DNA of 41,984 nucleotides from Lysobacteraceae bacterium (GTDB taxonomy: Bacteria > Pseudomonadota > Gammaproteobacteria > Xanthomonadales > Rhodanobacteraceae): NCBI GenBank assembly GCA_028870665.1, contig JAGWPB010000019.1:1-41984 (forward strand). Reading direction: 5' to 3'. Positions within the stretch are counted from its first letter, which is position 1, and the number at the start of each line of letters is the position of its first letter. Shown in pieces: positions 41,795 through 41,984 of this stretch. A program made the position numbers and the translations under genes. Below the pieces are notes generated by a model that was not told the DNA's origin, did no database searches, and worked only from the letters and a program-made list of their open reading frames with translations.

Positions 41795-41984
41795 CTGCGC
41801 CCACCCGTACCCTGCTTACCCTCAAGCGCGAGCGCGACGCGGAGTCCGCCGCGCTCGAAGAGCGCCTGCACAAGGTGCTCGCCAACGCCGGTCTCGGCTC
41901 GCGCCGCCTGCTCGAGCAGCGCATCGAAGCCGGCGAGATCAGCGTCAACGGCAGCCCGGCCGGCATCGGCACCAGCGTGCACGC
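41791..41984 (+). CDS. rluB: 23S rRNA pseudouridine synthase RluB (5' part)
   Basis: The first 64 residues are visible before the window ends. An S4 RNA-binding domain follows a short charged leader: [20 protein letters not shown], then [10 protein letters not shown]. The pseudouridine synthase catalytic domain lies outside the window. The assignment to RluB rather than RsuA/RluE/RluF rests on scpA-scpB context (ATGA overlap with scpB). CGAGGAG lies upstream. Confidence 0.85.
   Translation, partial: MTAPTRTLLTLKRERDAESAALEERLHKVLANAGLGSRRLLEQRIEAGEISVNGSPAGIGTSVH

Overview
This is a GC-rich gammaproteobacterial chromosome segment. The gene set and orders (serC-pheA-hisC-aroA-kdsB, scpA-scpB-rluB, nudJ-mnmA-hflD, the zinc-less L36, a dif site very close to that of E. 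coli) point to Xanthomonadales/Lysobacterales; I cannot fix the genus. Most of the window is housekeeping DNA, with one compact accessory island at the chromosome dimer-resolution site.

Layout: 1-2.3 kb carries agmatine catabolism (aguB partial, aguA), a small exported protein and rpmJ, all on the minus strand. pgi follows (2.55-4.24 kb). From 4.48 to 6.06 kb lies a 1,558-bp element integrated at dif (intact dif at 6035-6062). It encodes a XafT/VC1465-like Xer recombination activator, a ribbon-helix-helix/SEC-C protein and an unknown 126-residue protein. From 6.1 to 10.9 kb are tadA, guaA, guaB and folD. From 11 to 15.1 kb are a DUF1244 gene, gacA, three tRNA genes (Leu-TAA, Cys-GCA, Gly-GCC), pgsA and uvrC. 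From 15.1 to 22 kb are an NHL/thioredoxin-like protein and the chain serC-pheA-hisC-aroA-kdsB. From 22.2 to 26.5 kb are msrP-msrQ, an FHA membrane protein, a PHA-system protein, a patatin and infA. From 26.7 to 34.5 kb are clpA and clpS, then nudJ-mnmA-hflD and acnA. From 34.6 to 42 kb are a sulfotransferase, an S10 carboxypeptidase, fadD, a PilZ protein, and scpA-scpB-rluB (partial).

The most interesting object is the dif-integrated element. The dif core is itself translated: read on the minus strand it encodes residues 4-9 (Tyr-Thr-Leu-Cys-Ala-Leu) of the XafT-like protein. In the integrated state the body of xafT (right end) is cut off from its ATG (left end) and is preceded directly by a TAA. 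Joining the two ends at the shared core, as XerCD excision would, recreates an intact start. In that circle the ATG overlaps the stop codon of the 126-residue ORF (ATGA), giving a circular operon. Integration should therefore switch off the recombination activator. A diverged 89-bp copy of the xafT 5' end left of the element suggests an earlier integration, and it now reads in frame into pgi.

By eye, FtsK-orienting octamers (GGGNAGGG) lie on the plus strand left of dif and on the minus strand right of it, as expected if this dif is the functional terminus site.
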